A DNA stretch of 64,000 nucleotides from Blasia pusilla. Its lineage: Eukaryota; Marchantiophyta; Marchantiopsida; Blasiales. The translations under genes and the position numbers were made by a program. Under the pieces are notes generated by a model. The model was not told the DNA's origin and did no database searches. It worked only from the letters and a program-made list of their open reading frames with translations. The stretch lies in assembly GCA_050084515.1 (NCBI GenBank), contig CM114271.1:6696001-6760000 (forward strand). The letters are read 5' to 3'. Below are positions 36,127 to 46,290 of this stretch, in pieces; within the stretch, counting starts at the first letter, position 1, and each line of letters starts with the position of its first letter.

Positions 36127-37126
36127 TCATTGCCTCATAGGCTCACGATACCCGCCCTGCTCTCTAGGCACACTCGCCCGCTCTCGTGGTACTGGTGCTC
36201 GCTGTGGCACCTGTGGGGTCACCGTCGCTCGTGGACCCATCGATTCTTGAGAAAATCCAGGGGTCACTACTTGCTCCTCACTCATGTTGAGCTCAATACG
36301 CTCAAACAACTCAAAGACCACCTTCAATGTGGGCTTCGCTGTGTGAATCAGCACCGCATCTCGGACTCTCCTCTGTAGTTCTCGGTCCAGAACCCCGTAC
36401 CAATAGTGGACTGACTGCGCCTCAGTCACTCCAAACGTAGCAATGATCAGCCTCCTCATGTGTGTGAATGCCTCTCTCAGACTCTCTCCTGATCGTCGCT
36501 GAAAATCTCAGACTCTTGACTTGTCGGTAAATGCGTGACGCCTGGTAGCTCTTCCCCAACTGTCGAAAGAACTCCATAGTGGGGTTGAAGCTAGGTGGCC
36601 CTCTACCACCAGAGGTCTCTGCCACATCGCCTGTCTCACTGCCCTCCTCTCCATCTAGTCTCCGGGATGATGGTGTGGATCTCTCTCCTCTCACAATCCC
36701 ATCATATGCCTCGCGACCACTAGTGGACACATACCCTGGAGCCCAATACATCCTCCAAGCATCGATCTCTACTGAATATAGTGATCAAAACTCCATGTAG
36801 TCATCCATCGGAGGACCCTCCAAGTGCTGGAACAACCCCTTCCATGCCATGAAAGGATTAAACCGTGTCAGGGTCTGTATCTCCTGGAAGTCGCACCATG
36901 TGTCGAACTCATGGATAAAATCATCTAAGTCGATGGTGCCCACTGCACCCGAGAAACGACGCATGCCCGGATGGCCCATGTCAACCATCTCCTGCCAAGT
37001 ACTACTGTCTCTGTCTGTGATCTCGTCACCAGACCCAATGTCCAGTGATGACGATCCAGCCACGGATGGATGTCGAAGGAGCTCCTCACTGGTAACCCCT
37101 CGGTATCTCACTCCACTCTGTGTCAC
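36127..37126 (-). pseudogene. Copy B gag (capsid) region
   Basis: Three frames cover one capsid. The first, 37126-36785, reads GTIDLDDFIHEFDTWCDFQE and AWKGLFQHLEGPPMDDYMEF. It is followed by 36751-36422 and by 36459-36127, the latter with LDRELQRRVRDAVLIHTAKP. The order and spacing match copies A and C. Single stops or shifts separate the pieces. Confidence 0.75.
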
Positions 37127-38160
37127 ACCACTACTACTACACGCACTACCCCGTTCTTCGGAACCCTGGAAGAACGCCGTGATGAAAAATCCTGTCTCAC
37201 CCGCTCAAGCACTCAGACTTACCGAGAGTCTCCTACACGCCTCACTATCTCACCTATGCTAACATCAATCCTGTGATAACATACCCGGCCTCACGCACGC
37301 TCAACACTCAGGCTCACCATGAGCCTCCCAACTGACTCACCTAACCTAGCGACACTCTCTCGGGTCATACACGCGACCCCTACTCGGCAACCGCCGTATA
37401 TCCACCAACATGCTACACATGAAAAGAATCTACACTCATCACCATCACTGCACCCATCTAGCACCAGCTAGTACCCGATACCCAGCACTCTCAATCACAC
37501 ACGACAAGTGTGGGAAAAGGGACTCGAATGGGTAACCTCATCACGCCCTCCAACCTACTGCATCGTCAACATGCACTCCTCCACATGATATGACAATCTC
37601 CGCAACACAACACTCTCCTGGACCAACACGTTGATCCTCCCGTCAACAGATGCGGAAAACCCGTCGGCTTCATGCACACTGCCCCTCCATCGTCAACTCT
37701 CGCAATGCCTTGTCGCGTCCCAAACATCATGTCAGGCACGCTGTCCAACTATGTCGGTCACTCACAACGTCAAAATAAATGGGGAGGGGGCGCGCACTCT
37801 ATCGCGCGCCCCATCTCGGGAGGGGTGCGCCGCCGCCGCCCGCCGCCTGCCCCGCCTATCGCTGTCGCCGCCGCCGCCGCGTCGGCCCCATCGCCCGTCA
37901 GATCTCTTTTCTTCTCTCTCTCGACATCCTCACTCGCGTACACCCGACGCTCCACCACACACTACACTCGGCTGTTGTCCCGCGTCAGTCCGTACCAGCA
38001 AAATCTGAGAAAAACGGACAGCGCTTCCGCCCACGGCCTTCTAAACAGAAAAATGAAAAACACCCGCAACACACGCATCTCCTGGGGCTCCCGACCAAGG
38101 CAACTCGCTTGCCTACCTGCAAACAACGAATTCCCACCACCCCCTTGACATTTTTCTCAT
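37127..38160 (-). other. Copy B 5' leader with GCC-rich tract
   Basis: Non-coding leader between the 5' LTR and gag. It holds a CGCCGCCGCC-rich tract at 37829-37905 and, near 38015-38030, a GGAAGCGCTGT block that is also found in the leaders of A and C. Open frames on both strands here are composition effects. No tRNA primer-binding site was recognised. Confidence 0.6.
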
Positions 38161-38641
38161 GTGAAAATTAAGAGTAGTAAAAACGGCACACCTGGCCTAA
38201 AACTCCACTCCTCAATCTACATCGGCATATCGAGCCTCGTCCACCCTGTGCTATCAAGGAATCCGGACGCTAGCACCCTAGTCCTAGCTCACACACATAC
38301 AAGGGAGGTGCTCCAACGTTCAACATGAGAAAGATGGCTTAGGAAAGCCATCTTCCTCTCTTATATAGGGTTGGGAAGAGCCAAAAGGCTCTTCCCCTAA
38401 AAATAGCCCTCCCCTTGGTAACCTGCGTGCACAGTTTACCAGGGGCGGGTGACCTGGTCAACAAGTCACCCGATTGTAAAAGACCACAACATAAAAGTTG
38501 TCAGAAACAACGTTCCTGACACAATGAATCTATCCTCAACCTCATCTGACACCGTGGGACAAAGTTACACTCAAGATTGTCCGCTGGCTCCTACGCCCTA
38601 TCCACGATAGATCTCTGCCTATCAGCTTCTCAGATGTGACA
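38161..38641 (-). repeat. Copy B 5' LTR
   Basis: The minus strand starts TGTCACATCTGAGAAG at 38641. The TATA box is at 38361-38368. Around it are two perfect hairpins, 38331-38354 (9-bp arms) and 38373-38396 (10-bp arms with an AAAA loop). A block at about 38402-38490, absent from the 3' LTR, contains a further perfect 8-bp inverted pair (CGGGTGAC and GTCACCCG) and an imperfect one. The LTR end toward the leader is not sharply defined. Confidence 0.85.
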
Positions 38642-39135
38642 TGGAATCTGCCTTTCAATCAGCAAAGAGGCAAAGGAGGGTAGCCAAGAAGGAAGACACG
38701 GAGAAGAAGGCTGTAGAGACATGGGCGGCACAAGAAAGATCAGCCATGGAGAAGGCATTGGATGAGATGAGAGCAGAGAAGGCCGCCTTGGAGGAAGAAT
38801 TACAAAAATTCAAGGCAAATGCAACCATCATGGAGGAGGCGACGACTGAGAAATAATCCATGGAAGCAACCATGGAGTCTACAGCGGTTGCAGAGGATGT
38901 ACCCCGTGCACATGAACCCCCTATTCCTGAACCTCATACTCTTGAGCCAATTGCAGCAGCGCCTAAGGAGCGTGTGGTTCTTCCAAAGGCACCGGTGATG
39001 CCTCGTAGTAGGGCTAAGACCAAGGCACCTAGAAAGGTGAGAATCGGTCTTGCTATGTTAGAACTTTGTTTTCTATGTCTATGTCACTCTTGCCTCACAG
39101 GTGACGACCTGTATGTGTTGCTCTTGCAGGCATGA
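38641..39135 (+). pseudogene. Unrecognised coiled-coil coding piece right of copy B
   Basis: A frame of 71 codons begins exactly at the LTR edge. It reads as a Lys/Glu/Ala-rich coiled coil (EKALDEMRAEKAALEEELQK), ends at a TAA, and continues in frame as a Pro/Glu-rich segment (38860-39040, HEPPIPEPHTLEPIAAAP) with a basic end (RSRAKTKAPRKVRIG). A GT splice donor may follow at about 39035. The piece could be part of the same gene as 28459-29494, split by copy B, but the reading frames cannot be joined from the sequence alone. No family recognised. Confidence 0.35.
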
Positions 39136-39566
39136 GGGTTGTGATGAAGACTATTGTAGGAAGGAGCAGTGGGAACAGCCGAGATACCTAGTGTAAATAT
39201 CTAGCTCCTTACTTTGTTATTAATTTCCATGTTTGAATATGCCTTCCTATGGTTGCTTCATTTCCTTTCTTCACACTTTGGTTCCTTTCCTTATACAGGC
39301 TGGTTGGAGTTAGGGACCACGTTGGAGCAAATCCTAGATATGACATTTTGTAGTGGGTCTAGAAGTTCCAAAGCATAAAGTACAACTTTCATCAAGAGCG
39401 TAGCTCGCTGGTAGCAACATTCTTTCTCATTAGCTACTTGGCAGCACCTGTCTTAACTTCTATTACATTAAATATATAAAGCTCCTTTTTTGTGTCACAC
39501 TTTCACTCCAGATGCTTTTTTTCTGAGCTTACAATATCGTGTCACTTGTAAACTTTAGAAAACTTA
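39136..39566. other. No gene seen
   Basis: AT-rich spacer with no recognised domain, lying between the coiled-coil piece and the 112-bp tandem array. Confidence 0.5.
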
Positions 39567-40250
39567 CTGCACTGTTCGCTTGCACGGTTCGTCCGATTAC
39601 CATGTAGTTAATTATGGCACCATTTGTTAGGTGTAAGCTAATTTATCGAACAATAACTTACCTTACATGGAACACTTAGTGCACTGTTCGCTTGAATAGT
39701 TCGTTTGATTTCCATCTAGTCAATTCTAGCACCATTTGTTAGCTGTAAGCTAATTCATCAAAAAGTAACTTACCTTACATGGAACACTTAGTGCATTGTT
39801 TGCTTTAATGGTTCATCCGATTTCCATCTTGTCAATTTTGGCACCATTTTTTAGGTGTAAGCTAATTCATCGAATAGTAACTTACCTTATATGGAACACT
39901 TAGTGCAATGTTTGCTTGAACAGTTCGTCTGATTTCCATCTAGTCAGTTCTAGCACCATTTGTTAGGTGTAAGCTAATTCATTGAATAGTAAGTCACCTA
40001 ACATGGAACACTTAGTGCACTGTTTGCTTGAATGGTTCATCCGATTTCCATCTTGTCAATTTTGGCACAATTTGTTAGGTGTAAGCTAATTCATCGAATA
40101 GTAACTTACCTTATATGGAACACTTAGTGCACTGTTTTCTTGAACAGTTCGTCCAATTTCCATCTAGTCAATTGTGGCACCATTTGTTAGGTGTAAGCTA
40201 ATTCATTGAATAGTAAGTCACCTAACATGGAACACTTAGTGCAGTGTTCA
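39567..40250. repeat. 112-bp tandem array, six copies with dimer structure
   Basis: The GTGCA(C/T/A)TGTT block recurs at 39567, 39679, 39791, 39903, 40015, 40127 and 40239, a constant 112-bp step. Units share CACCATTTGTTAGGTGTAAG and GGAACACTTAGTGCA. Units three and five share one set of variants (TTCATCCGATTTCCATCTTG), and units four and six share another (AACAGTTCGTC). The last two dimers therefore arose by duplicating a 224-bp pair. The array lies just past the C-terminal end of the MULE transposase. Confidence 0.95.
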
Positions 40251-40599
40251 CTTGGGTTGTTTGAATTATTCTTGAGAAAGTTTTTTTGAAGAGTCTTCAC
40301 TTTACTTTCCATAATATGAATTCACATTGTATTGGCCGCATGCAACCATCACTTCAACTCTGCATGTCTATACGAGCATTTGATTCCCGCAATATGGCTT
40401 TCACACATGAACTTGCTCGAGTCTTTTGCGCTTCGCATACTTGCTATTGTTGATCACCACGTTGGAGGCGTTCCACCATTCGTTGAGTTCGAATAGATTC
40501 CAATTTTTTCTTCTGCTTCTTCACTTGGCTGCAATTTTTCGGTGTTATTTCTACATACTTGACCCACAACATCTCCAAATCCACTTTCAAGTCCAACTC

Positions 40600-41196
40600 C
40601 TAGTTCATAGTGCTGAATCTTTGCTTGGGAGCAAAATGCAGCTTCATAGCGGGTTGGGTTATGATCTCATGGTGAATGTGAGAATTGGTGAGACTCGTTT
40701 TTTTCCTTTTCCGACCATCCGTCATATTTTCCACAAAGTCCTTTCTTTGAATCAAACTCCAATCAGCACCATAGACTCTCTCCATCCGTGTTGGCGGAGT
40801 GTTTTCCTTGTCCGAGAAGTGTGTAGCATTTAGTTTGCGTTTGGCCTTCAAGTCAAGTACTTTCTGGATGACATCTTTTAAAAGAGTAAGGGAGTGGTCC
40901 ATGAGGATAGGACAATGATCTACTTTTCTTGATATGTCTGTAACCAATGAAACCAAATCTTGCTCTCCAACTACTGTAGGGCCTTTATCATCGGTCATGG
41001 GGAAATTAAAGTCTACAAAGGTATCGAGTTCCCCATCCCCAACTACCTCACCCATCAATGCAATCATCCCCCCCGCAATAATCCCCTTCTTTCTACCCAA
41101 ATACATGAAGATATCAGTGTCTGTGTGACCTTGCATTAGAAGAACCTTCACTTGCACAAAACAATAAAAAATTTCAGTTTTGAAATGTTGGAACAC
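40600..41196 (-). CDS. Unrecognised C-terminal segment downstream of the MULE transposase
   Basis: An open frame of 198 codons overlaps the end of the SWIM-containing frame by about 50 bases and may be its last exon or a separate frame. It contains FVDFNFPMTDDKGPTVVGEQ and a basic C-terminal part with GRKRKKT, a possible nuclear localisation signal. No domain was recognised. Position and strand fit the tail of the MULE protein, which is usually variable. Confidence 0.4.
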   Translation of the reverse strand: MFQHFKTEIFYCFVQVKVLLMQGHTDTDIFMYLGRKKGIIAGGMIALMGEVVGDGELDTFVDFNFPMTDDKGPTVVGEQDLVSLVTDISRKVDHCPILMDHSLTLLKDVIQKVLDLKAKRKLNATHFSDKENTPPTRMERVYGADWSLIQRKDFVENMTDGRKRKKTSLTNSHIHHEIITQPAMKLHFAPKQRFSTMN

Positions 41197-42560
41197 CGGA
41201 ATCGGAAACCAAATGTATCCCCTTTATGAAGGATGAAATAGCAACAAACATGATGTTTACATGTGTTCCCCTCAGTAGCGTGGGGGCACGTGCAGGTGAT
41301 GTCATCCTTGTCATAATCAACAACTTCATGAGTTTGGAGGGGTTTTGATTGACTTTTCACAAATGCAACTTTCCTCCCGATGATGGAAGTTAACGTAACA
41401 TATTCATGTGGAGTGGACTTGGCATTCTTTATTGCCATGACCATATTGTTCTCCACCATTTGATTCCGCACACACCCTTGCATCTTCAAATTCGAGGTAC
41501 ACGAATAGTACAACTCTACTATGTCAACTAGCACATGCAATAGCCACGACAAGCGACGTTGAAGTTGAGTTCTCCTGGAAGCTTTCAAATGAGTCGTTAA
41601 CATGGAATGCCAACGCTCCACAACGCCAGTTGTATTCTGATTTGCTCTCCTTATGGTGCTCCGATTATGGTTAGCCCATCTGCGTATCTTGGGAATCCAA
41701 TATGCTTGGAAGTACTCACAAAATACTAGTTCTTGACCCTTGCATCGATGTAAAAAAGCTTCAGCAGTTACCACAGGATCTGCAAAGTCAAGAAAGAGGA
41801 TTTATGTGAGTACTCCACATTACACTCCTTCGATAGGTGCCTCCGAACACATATTGGAATGTTCAAAGACCTATTCAAAACTATTCCACGTGTGCTTCTA
41901 AGCCTCATAATTGGAAACAACGAGGCGGTGATTTCAAAAGATGTGTTCCTGTATCTGTGGTATACATGACTCGAGCAAGCTTTCTATTCATCCAAGACTT
42001 GATAATGGGATCTCTAACCTTCATATGCAAGTTTTTTATCTACGCTTTGCGGATGTGCCAGATGCATAGGAATATTATGATTCCCGGAAAGGTTTCTCTG
42101 AATACAATGGAGGAAAAAAGTATTACACATTTGAAGAACTAAACCATTGAAAGTGTTATATAATGAATTTTTTTATATTTAAACGTACATAACACAACAT
42201 GAAACAAATTCACGTATCCATGGCGTTGCAACTACTAAGCAAAATGGAACACCTGCTGGTTTGTTTTGTTCTCAATAGAACAAAGCCAAACTAGGATGTT
42301 GTTGGACCCACATTCTTACTACAGTTGCATCACATGGACTGTAATGATGTGAATTTAGCTTCAATTGTAGTATGATGTTGCAGATATCTTTCATGGTGAG
42401 ATTCATATCCCTTGACCATATGACCTTCTCAATTGTTCTACCCGAACACCTCTCTTTGATGTGTCGGTAGTGTTCGTTTAGAATGTCTGCAGGCGAAACA
42501 CCAGCTCTCAACAGACGTTCAACAAACTCACGGCATCTATAAGATAGAGGTGATGCAATA
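41148..42560 (-). pseudogene. MULE transposase with SWIM zinc finger
   Basis: Minus-strand blocks appear in MULE order. 42560-42272 reads CREFVERLLRAGVSPADILN, then HHYSPCDATVVRMWVQQHP, the block before the catalytic region. Around 42055-42070 is CIWHIRKA, the C-x-W-H hallmark of MULE transposases, followed by a stop. The last frame, 41774-41148, has GVVERWHSMLTTHL and CTCPHATEGNTCKHHVC, a CxCx(n)CxH SWIM zinc finger. The first catalytic Asp region was not located, so it may be lost or in an unrecognised exon. Broken frames indicate a dead copy. Domesticated MULE-derived genes have a similar layout but would be intact. Confidence 0.75.
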
Positions 42561-42599
42561 TGAGCATTTGCATCACGTCTATCTTATAGATGCCGTGAG
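42527..42599. repeat. 32-bp inverted repeat (one mismatch) inside the MULE coding sequence
   Basis: Bases 42527-42558 pair with 42568-42599 with a single mismatch and a 9-base loop. The left arm is MULE coding sequence on the minus strand (the region leading into CREFVERL), and the right arm is its inverted copy. This resembles a snap-back duplication. RNA across it would form a long hairpin. Confidence 0.95.
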
Positions 42600-43898
42600 G
42601 AGGTATCTGAACTATATGTTGAGGATGTTCCAACATGTTTACATTGAGTGTTCAACAAATGACGTGATTGACATTGAATGTCCCCGACAAATAATTAAAC
42701 CAACGAACTGCCAATGAGATTGAGGAAGGGAACAAAAGAAGGGGACACCTCGAAGCTGACATTGCAGCAAGCAAAAAATGAATTACGCAGGACCCGAAGC
42801 ATTGGGAAGCATTATTCACCTTGGGCATCAAAACCGCACTAGCTCTTTCCTGCTCCTGTGTGTGTCTCAAACTCCTCAACTCCTCCCTGCTGTTGCTGGC
42901 CCTCATGTTCACCTTGGGGGGCTCACAATATGCCTCTGCGGATCCTCTCTGCCCCGACTGCCTTGCCCCGCGTGACCCTAATCCTTGTCTTGCCTCGGGT
43001 TTCCCACCATTTACCTCGGATTTCAAAAGATGGGCTCATGCAACTCGGGCAGCCCCGCATCGACCTCGGGTTCGCTTAACCCGAGGATGAATAGGCACGA
43101 GGATTCTAGGAGAGTGCATCATTGGATGACTTCCCTCACTGTGCATTTCGAAAATACCATAACTCCTCACTCTGAAATAGTGAACAAATTTGACCTCGAA
43201 GCCAACGTGTGAAAAGCCAAGGTGCAACAAGTCAAAGCTTTGACTCAACTGCCTGAAATAGTAGGAAACACGTCAATGTGTCCCTTGAATACCACAACAC
43301 TCACCACGTGAAAGAACGTTGAGAAAACCCATATAGTATCCTCAACGAAACGGTGGAACTTCCAATGAAGCACACGTAGTACGTTTCTTAAGTTCCCTCC
43401 GAAACGTGTCATAAAGCATGCGCAGATCTTTGGACAAGTTACTTCCCATCCTAGTCACCGTTTGGTAGGCGTTGGTGCCATCCAAGTCAACAGGCTCTAT
43501 TGGGCGTCCTCGCCGGATCGTCTTGGAAGCACATGGATCCGTGATTTCTGAGGGAACCTAAGAACCTCCAACTCACAACAGCCTTGCGATTGATTCGTCG
43601 CCGTTGTCCCTTTTCGCCATGATCGCGAGCGTGGATCTTAGAGCCAACGTTCTACACTTCACAAACTGTTCGTGGGAGTTCCGAAGGAATGTCGACTCCG
43701 AACGTCGTTCAGTCATGCTAAGGTACGGAACCATCCAAGGAGTGACTTCAGCAATTTGGCGGGTATTTTGTAAAGTTCAAGCTGGATTCAGGCACTAGAT
43801 AGGCCCCCCCCCTTATCGTCCGCAGCATCCATTGCGGACACGGACCACACGGGCGAGAAAAAATAATTTTGGCAGGTAGTTTCTCGGCTTCAGGTTCA
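42600..43898. other. No gene seen
   Basis: Overlapping plus and minus frames at 42652-43250 have no recognised domains. Several plus frames cover the same Pro/Leu-rich stretch. A run of ten C at about 43803 precedes the Helitron by 90 bases. Confidence 0.45.
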
Positions 43899-44169
43899 TC
43901 TATATTACTATTTTATTACGGGCTAACTGCCCTGCATAATAAGACAAAATAGTGACACCAAATAACAACTTTTTATTTTTATCCTGCTGGCATGTTGGGT
44001 GACGATTTTGGGGTTTTAATGGGAAGTGATTTTAATGTAATGGGAGTACGGCGAATGAAAGGTAGTGGAGTGGTGGGGAGTTTAAAGACATGGGGAGTGG
44101 GATCTTTTAAAACAACCCCCACTACTCTTTATGCCAATGCTTTGTGCAAAGCACGGGCATGCTAACTAG
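43899..44169 (+). mobile_element. Non-autonomous Helitron, 271 bp
   Basis: The 5' end is TCTATATTACTATTTTATTA, the usual plant Helitron start. The 3' end is CTAG (44166-44169), preceded 12 bases upstream by a perfect hairpin TGCTTTG-TG-CAAAGCA (44138-44153). The flanking bases are A (43898) and T (44170), as expected for insertion between A and T without target duplication. There is no coding sequence, so it depended on another element's Rep/helicase. Confidence 0.88.
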
Positions 44170-45774
44170 TGGGAGGTTGTGCAAGATGGGGTCCTCCGTG
44201 TATAACTTTGCAAACTTGCACCCCTCGTAAATACAAATGCACACACAAATCTAGTTATTATCCTAAGTTGTGGTGAAGAGCCGCAAACCTAACCGTACCT
44301 CCTTCCGCCTATCCATGTGTTGGAGGTGGACTTTGGTACTTGATTTTTTTGAGTCCCTTTTTTTTATTTCCGGTTTTCTATCATGAGTTTTTAACGAGGT
44401 TAATGAGTGTTCTTCCGCCTACCGATGATGAGTGATATGGGTCCCGTCCAAGTGGGGCTGATGGGGGTTTCCTTGTATGCTTTATTAATCAAAGTCATTT
44501 ATTTGGATTTCTTTTGAATTCCATGTTATATTATATTAAAAATTAGAATGAGGAGAATATTTTAATAATTAGATTAATTTCTATATTTATTTTTCTTAAT
44601 CTCCATAAATGAACATGATCGGAGTTCTTAAGGCCGGGTGAGTAATTTTTAGTCTAATGTGTAGTGTAGCTCCTTCTCAAAGTAAAAAGGGAATATGTTG
44701 TGTAGATTTGCATTAAATTGCATGTGATGGCATTTAAGGACGGTTAAAAAAATGAAAATTTAAATTCATTACATACTTGAGATGTCTATTAAACTTGTAA
44801 GCTAAGGTAGTGGTATGTTCATGAAAATGATAGGCATGTCATATTGTCACAAAGTCTTAACAAAAACTAAAATTTTTATTTTATTTGAATCATGATTAGG
44901 GTATGTTCCTTTAGTCGTTTTTTTTTTCTAGAATTTTTAAGTTAAAATTGGCCTTATTATGGCATGTGAATGATCTTTAGGAAATAAAAAACCAAAAGAT
45001 CCCCAAAGGATTCTAGAGGTGATAATCATAAATTTGAAAGAAATATCTCCTATGAAAAGCCCAAATTCGAAGGTCCCATGTGTAGGAGGAGTGGTAATGT
45101 AAGAAAAAGATCATGGATATTTATCTCTTAGAAGATTTTAGGGATGTGGGATTGGTATGAAATTTTATGAAATAAAAATTCATTTATTATAAAAGTATTT
45201 GAATGATTCAAAATTTAAACTAAAATCTATAAATCATGATTTTCTCGTTCTGGCACGTTTTCATATGTCAATTTCTTTTTCTCTCCATCGTGTGCTCTAC
45301 ACGTGGTTTATAATCAATTTCTCCAACTGCCCCGCCCTCCCCCCCTAAGGGCGGCACACTGATTGTCTCCGCAAAAGGTAAAAAGAAAAAATTGAGTGCT
45401 GGATAGTAAGAACTTTCCTTATCAAGTCAAACTGAAATCAAACAAGTTCATATTATGGATGAACAATGTTCAATGAGAACATTGCTCATGAACAAAAACA
45501 CCTGTGACGATACCAATCGTACTTTACGTGCGCGATCAGGACAACGGGAAGACGATAAGAGGTTTTTTTTTTCTTAGAGAGGGAGACGCGCGACTGCCAA
45601 TGTGGGGTGATGGAGTCGTTCTTTGGTAACAGCTTTGACAAGCGAGGGTGGGGACACTCATGAGTGGGTAGAACGAGACCTGCTCCCAACCTCTCGCATC
45701 TACGCTGTCCTTTCCTGGGCGAGGAGAGTAAATTAGGAGGTTCTCACAATACTCCTCATTCACTGGTAGGTCGG
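44170..45774. other. No gene seen
   Basis: AT-rich DNA with short frames only. There is nothing recognisable in either direction up to the duplicated segment at 45.8 kb. Confidence 0.5.
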
Positions 45775-46290
45775 TGAATTGATAAAGTCAAGGAAAGACT
45801 GCGCACGCTCACTCACAGCACACGATATGGAAATTTGGTTTCAGACGGGAGACTCGCGGACACCGATGGTACTCTGACAGGGAGAACCTTGCAAATATTG
45901 AGTCAGTTTCTTGGCGTCTTCATTTATGGATGTGGTCACAAGTTTGCAAATCCACTGCATTATAATAAGAAACCTAGGAAGACAAGCATCTCAATTCGCA
46001 CCAAGGTCTACCTCATTTCCAATCTACCACAATCGCCAGGTCGCTGAAATGATGGAGTCACAGTACATCAGTAGGGACCAGTAGAGATCAAGGAAAGTGA
46101 GCGCCTTCACTTACAAAGCGAGAGCAGAAAATCTAGTGTGGGACAAGAAGCCCGTGAAAACCGATGGTACTGTGGCAGTGAGAACCAGGCGAATAGTCAG
46201 TCACATTCTGGGCATCTTCGATCATAGATGTGCTACCATCATCCTCAAAACTACCTCAATTCGCACGAGGGTTTATCTAAATCCATTGCG
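45775..46290. repeat. Old direct duplication, about 290-bp step
   Basis: Two diverged copies lie head to tail. Paired blocks include ACCGATGGTACTCTGACAG (about 45863) with ACCGATGGTACTGTGGCAG (about 46160). TCTTGGCGTCTTCATTTATG pairs with TCTGGGCATCTTCGATCATA, and CAATTCGCACCAAGGTCTAC with CAATTCGCACGAGGGTTTAT. The copies are clearly homologous but differ at many positions, so the duplication is old. No coding role is apparent. Confidence 0.75.

Larger units (their letters stand above)
29548..38641 (-). mobile_element. Copy B: Ty3/gypsy retrotransposon with DNA methyltransferase and PHD finger
   Basis: This copy has both LTRs: the 5' LTR at about 38161-38641 and the 3' LTR at about 29700-30084. 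Internal order is the same as in copy A. It has the longest open frames of the three, including an intact 396-codon RT frame, but integrase and methyltransferase carry damaging changes. An extra copy of the 3' untranslated end (29548-29690) lies beyond the 3' LTR. The B LTRs share the TGTCACATC start and the preceding GTATGCGCACGACAAC box with copy C but otherwise differ. This makes B a separate subfamily. Confidence 0.85.

Noticed and set aside
37631-38171. Overlapping plus-strand frames in the copy B leader
   Set aside because: GCC-rich composition keeps several frames open at once. The region is the non-coding leader of the minus-strand element.
39567-40250. Possible CRISPR-like array
   Set aside because: The repeats are 112 bp and contiguous, without unique spacers, in a plant nuclear sequence. 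This is an ordinary tandem repeat.
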